Assembly: GCA_035296965.1 (NCBI GenBank)
Contig: DATGZX010000143.1
Span: 1-23,238 of the forward strand
Direction of reading: 5' to 3'
DNA length: 23,238 bases
Origin: DATGZX01 sp035296965
GTDB lineage: Bacteria > Planctomycetota > Planctomycetia > Gemmatales > Gemmataceae
In this document: piece after piece, positions 20,983 through 23,238 of the stretch
Position numbering within the stretch: position 1 is the first letter of the stretch
Layout of the letters: each line of letters opens with the position of its first letter
The notes under the pieces: generated by a model
Databases searched by the model: none
What the model was told of the DNA's origin: nothing
The model's input: only the letters and a program-made list of their open reading frames with translations
Program-made: the position numbers and the translations under genes

Positions 20983-23238
20983 ATGAGATTGATCCCTTCG
21001 ATTCGGTACACTGCCGTTGGCCTCCTGGTCCTCTCTTGCCAAACGACCTTCGCCCACGCGGACGAACCGCTCTCCAAAGGCGGTCCCGCAGAATTCAGGC
21101 CCCTCAAGTTTCGCCTGATTGGACCCGCGGTCGGCGGTAGGGTCGCGCGCGCCGCCGGCGTTCCCGGCGACCCGCTCACCTATTACGCTGCCACGGCCTC
21201 CGGCGGGGTTTGGAAATCGAGCGATGGCGGCATTCATTGGAAGCCCATCTTCGATGAACAACCGATCGCCTCCATTGGCTCGATTGCCATCGCTCCCTCC
21301 GACCCCAACGTAGTCTACGTCGGTTCCGGCGAAGCCAACATTCGCGGGAACGTCGCCCCGGGCAACGGCATCTACAAATCGACCGACGCCGGCAAGAACT
21401 GGACGCATGTCTGGAAGCAGGAAGGCCAGATCGGTACGATGGTCGTGCACCCGACGAATCCCGACATTGCCTACGCGGCCGTACTCGGCCATGCCTTCGG
21501 TCCCAATGCGGAACGCGGCGTCTATCGCACGACGGACGGCGGCAAGACCTGGCAACGAAGCCTTTTCAAGGACAACGACACCGGGGCATCCGATGTTTGC
21601 ATGGACCCTTCCAATCCGCGCATCCTGTTCGCGGGGATGTGGCAAGCGCGCCGCCGGCCGTGGGACCTCAACAGCGGCGGCCCGGGCAGCGGCCTGTATA
21701 TGTCGCGCGACGGCGGCGACACCTGGAAGCGGTTGATCGGCAAGGACACGCCTGAGGGAGAGCCAGGCAAGGGCTTGCCCGACGGCCCGTGGGGCAAGAT
21801 CGGCGTGGCCGTCGCGCCGTCCGACAGCCGGCGCGTCTACGCATTGGTCGAGGCCGACAAAGGCGGCCTCTATCGTTCCGATGACGGCGGCGAAACCTGG
21901 GACCTGGTCAATTCTCACCACATGCTTCGCCAGCGCGCCTGGTACTATTCCACGATCACGATTGATCCGACCAACCCCAACGTGGTCTGGTGCCCACAAG
22001 TTCCGATGCTGCGCAGCATCGATGGCGGCAAAGCCTTCAAGAACGTCAAGGGACTGCACCACGGCGACAATCACGACATCTGGATCGACCCGCGCAATCC
22101 CAAACGCATGATCGGCAGCAACGACGGCGGCGTCGACATCAGCACCGACGGCGCCGAGACCTGGTACGCACCTCCGCTCCCGTTCGGCCAGTTCTATCAC
22201 GTTGCCGTCGACAACGACACGCCTTACCACGTCTCGGGCTCGATGCAAGACATCGGCACCGGAGCAGGACCGAGCAATAGCCTGAGCATGGGGGGCATCA
22301 GCAATTGCGACTGGTATGACATCGGCGGCGGCGAAGCCGGACACACCGCCCATCACCCCGCCGATCCCAACATCGTTTATGCGGGTGAGTATGGCGGCAT
22401 CATCACACGCTTCGATCGGCGGACCCGGCAGGTCCGCAATGTCAGCATCTATCCCTTCAATCCCTCCGGCCATGGGGCGGCCGACCTTCGCTACCGCTTT
22501 CAGTGGACCGCGCCCATTCACGTGTCCACGCACGACCCGCGCGTCGTCTACCATGGCTCCAACGTCCTCTTCAAGACCAGCGATGCCGGTGAGCATTGGC
22601 TGCCCATCAGCCCCGACCTCACCCGCAACGACCGAGCGAAACAGAAATGGGCCGGCGGCCCCATTACCGGCGACAATACCGGCGTCGAAGTCTACGACAC
22701 GATCTTTGCCATCGCCGAATCGCCCAAGCAGAAGGACCTTCTTTGGGTAGGAAGCGACGATGGCCTCGTGCACGTCTCGCGCGACGGCGGCAAGAACTGG
22801 TCGAATGTCACGCCCAACATTAACGGCATCCCGGAATGGGGCACTGTGGACTTGATCGAGGCGTCACCCTTTGAGGCTGGAACTGCCTATGTGGTCGTGG
22901 ATGCACATCGCCTGGACGACATGCACCCGTACTTGTACAAGACCACCGACTACGGCAAGACCTGGAAGGACCTGGCAGCCAACCTGCCCCAGGACATTTT
23001 CCTGCATGCGATCCGTGAGGATCCGAAGCAGAAGGAGCTCCTCTATGTCGGCACGGAGCACGGCATCGCCTACACCAAGGACGACGGCAAAACCTGGACG
23101 CAGCTCAAGCTCAATTTGCCGACCGTGGCCGTGCATGACCTGGTCGTCAAAAACAATGATCTGGTGGTGGGAACCCACGGCCGGTCGATCTGGATTTTCG
23201 ACGATCTTACCCCAATCCGCGAGATGTCGCCGCAAGTC
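20983..23238 (+). CDS. Large exported Asp-box (sortilin/BNR-type) beta-propeller protein, 3' truncated by window edge
   Basis: An open frame of 752 codons that runs off the right edge with no stop. ATG 20983 gives a signal peptide (MRLIPSIRY, then hydrophobic VGLLVLS, cleavage after FAHA near 26); an in-frame ATG at 20962 is possible but has no ribosome site. The mature part begins with RLIGPAVGGRV and YYAATASGGVWKSSDGG, typical of the large bacterial 'glycosyl hydrolase, BNR repeat' group related to sortilin/Vps10 and GH74 folds. At least eleven Asp-boxes (S/T-x-D-x-G-x-x-W) are visible, among them SSDGGIHW, STDAGKNW, TTDGGKTW, SRDGGDTW, SDDGGETW, TSDAGEHW, SRDGGKNW, TTDYGKTW and TKDDGKTW. 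The last part (VVGTHGRSIWIFDDLTPIRE) is the usual end of the propeller, so a C-terminal domain follows outside. Hydrolase activity is not shown by the motifs. Confidence 0.9.
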   Translation, partial: MRLIPSIRYTAVGLLVLSCQTTFAHADEPLSKGGPAEFRPLKFRLIGPAVGGRVARAAGVPGDPLTYYAATASGGVWKSSDGGIHWKPIFDEQPIASIGSIAIAPSDPNVVYVGSGEANIRGNVAPGNGIYKSTDAGKNWTHVWKQEGQIGTMVVHPTNPDIAYAAVLGHAFGPNAERGVYRTTDGGKTWQRSLFKDNDTGASDVCMDPSNPRILFAGMWQARRRPWDLNSGGPGSGLYMSRDGGDTWKRLIGKDTPEGEPGKGLPDGPWGKIGVAVAPSDSRRVYALVEADKGGLYRSDDGGETWDLVNSHHMLRQRAWYYSTITIDPTNPNVVWCPQVPMLRSIDGGKAFKNVKGLHHGDNHDIWIDPRNPKRMIGSNDGGVDISTDGAETWYAPPLPFGQFYHVAVDNDTPYHVSGSMQDIGTGAGPSNSLSMGGISNCDWYDIGGGEAGHTAHHPADPNIVYAGEYGGIITRFDRRTRQVRNVSIYPFNPSGHGAADLRYRFQWTAPIHVSTHDPRVVYHGSNVLFKTSDAGEHWLPISPDLTRNDRAKQKWAGGPITGDNTGVEVYDTIFAIAESPKQKDLLWVGSDDGLVHVSRDGGKNWSNVTPNINGIPEWGTVDLIEASPFEAGTAYVVVDAHRLDDMHPYLYKTTDYGKTWKDLAANLPQDIFLHAIREDPKQKELLYVGTEHGIAYTKDDGKTWTQLKLNLPTVAVHDLVVKNNDLVVGTHGRSIWIFDDLTPIREMSPQV

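Noticed and set aside
20845..22773. 642-codon open frame opposite the Asp-box protein
   Set aside because: It overlaps the end of the PCD-like gene and its sequence mirrors the repeated Asp-box DNA; the sense frame shows the repeats clearly.

Overview
The window is GC-rich bacterial chromosome, most likely from a planctomycete of the Gemmata or Pirellula type. Lineage markers are a PVC-type membrane-bound dehydrogenase with HEAT repeats and a C-terminal CxxCH cytochrome domain, a ThuA-domain secreted protein, two exported PQQ/BamB-like beta-propellers that start with a shared W-P-x-[WF]-x-G-P-x-G-x-G motif, a Uma2 (DUF820) nuclease-fold protein, and the futalosine route to menaquinone. No insertion sequence, phage gene, CRISPR array, rRNA or tRNA was found.

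Left part (1-6380). A Gly-rich protein ends at 163 and is followed by a clear intrinsic terminator (194-230). From 6380 down to 266 seven genes all lie on the minus strand: an exported HExxH metallopeptidase, a PAPS-type sulfotransferase-like P-loop protein (ATGA overlap), a class-IV PLP aminotransferase, a DtxR/MntR-type metalloregulator with a FeoA domain, mqnA, mqnC and a NatA-like ABC ATPase. The first four are packed so tightly that one transcript is likely. mqnA and mqnC are two steps of futalosine menaquinone synthesis; mqnB and mqnD are not here.

Middle part (6578-15445). All genes are on the plus strand: Uma2, ThuA, then selB, a 77-residue membrane protein and selA, then the 1019-residue dehydrogenase/cytochrome. 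SelA converts Ser-tRNA(Sec) to Sec-tRNA(Sec) and SelB delivers it to UGA codons, so the organism makes selenoproteins, but selC, selD and any selenoprotein lie outside the window.

Right part (15496-23238). Orientation alternates: PQQ propeller (-), TauE/SafE permease (+), FKBP-type lipoprotein (-), PQQ propeller lipoprotein (+), single-domain rhodanese (-), pterin-4a-carbinolamine dehydratase-like protein (+), and a large exported Asp-box (sortilin/BNR) propeller protein (+) that runs off the end. Convergent pairs are only 11-50 bases apart. Short perfect hairpins without T-tracts occur at 3158, 6421, 12307 and 15463.

I did not find a clearly new multi-gene system. The best leads are the metallopeptidase-sulfotransferase-aminotransferase-metalloregulator operon, the small membrane protein between selB and selA, and the unexplained hairpins.
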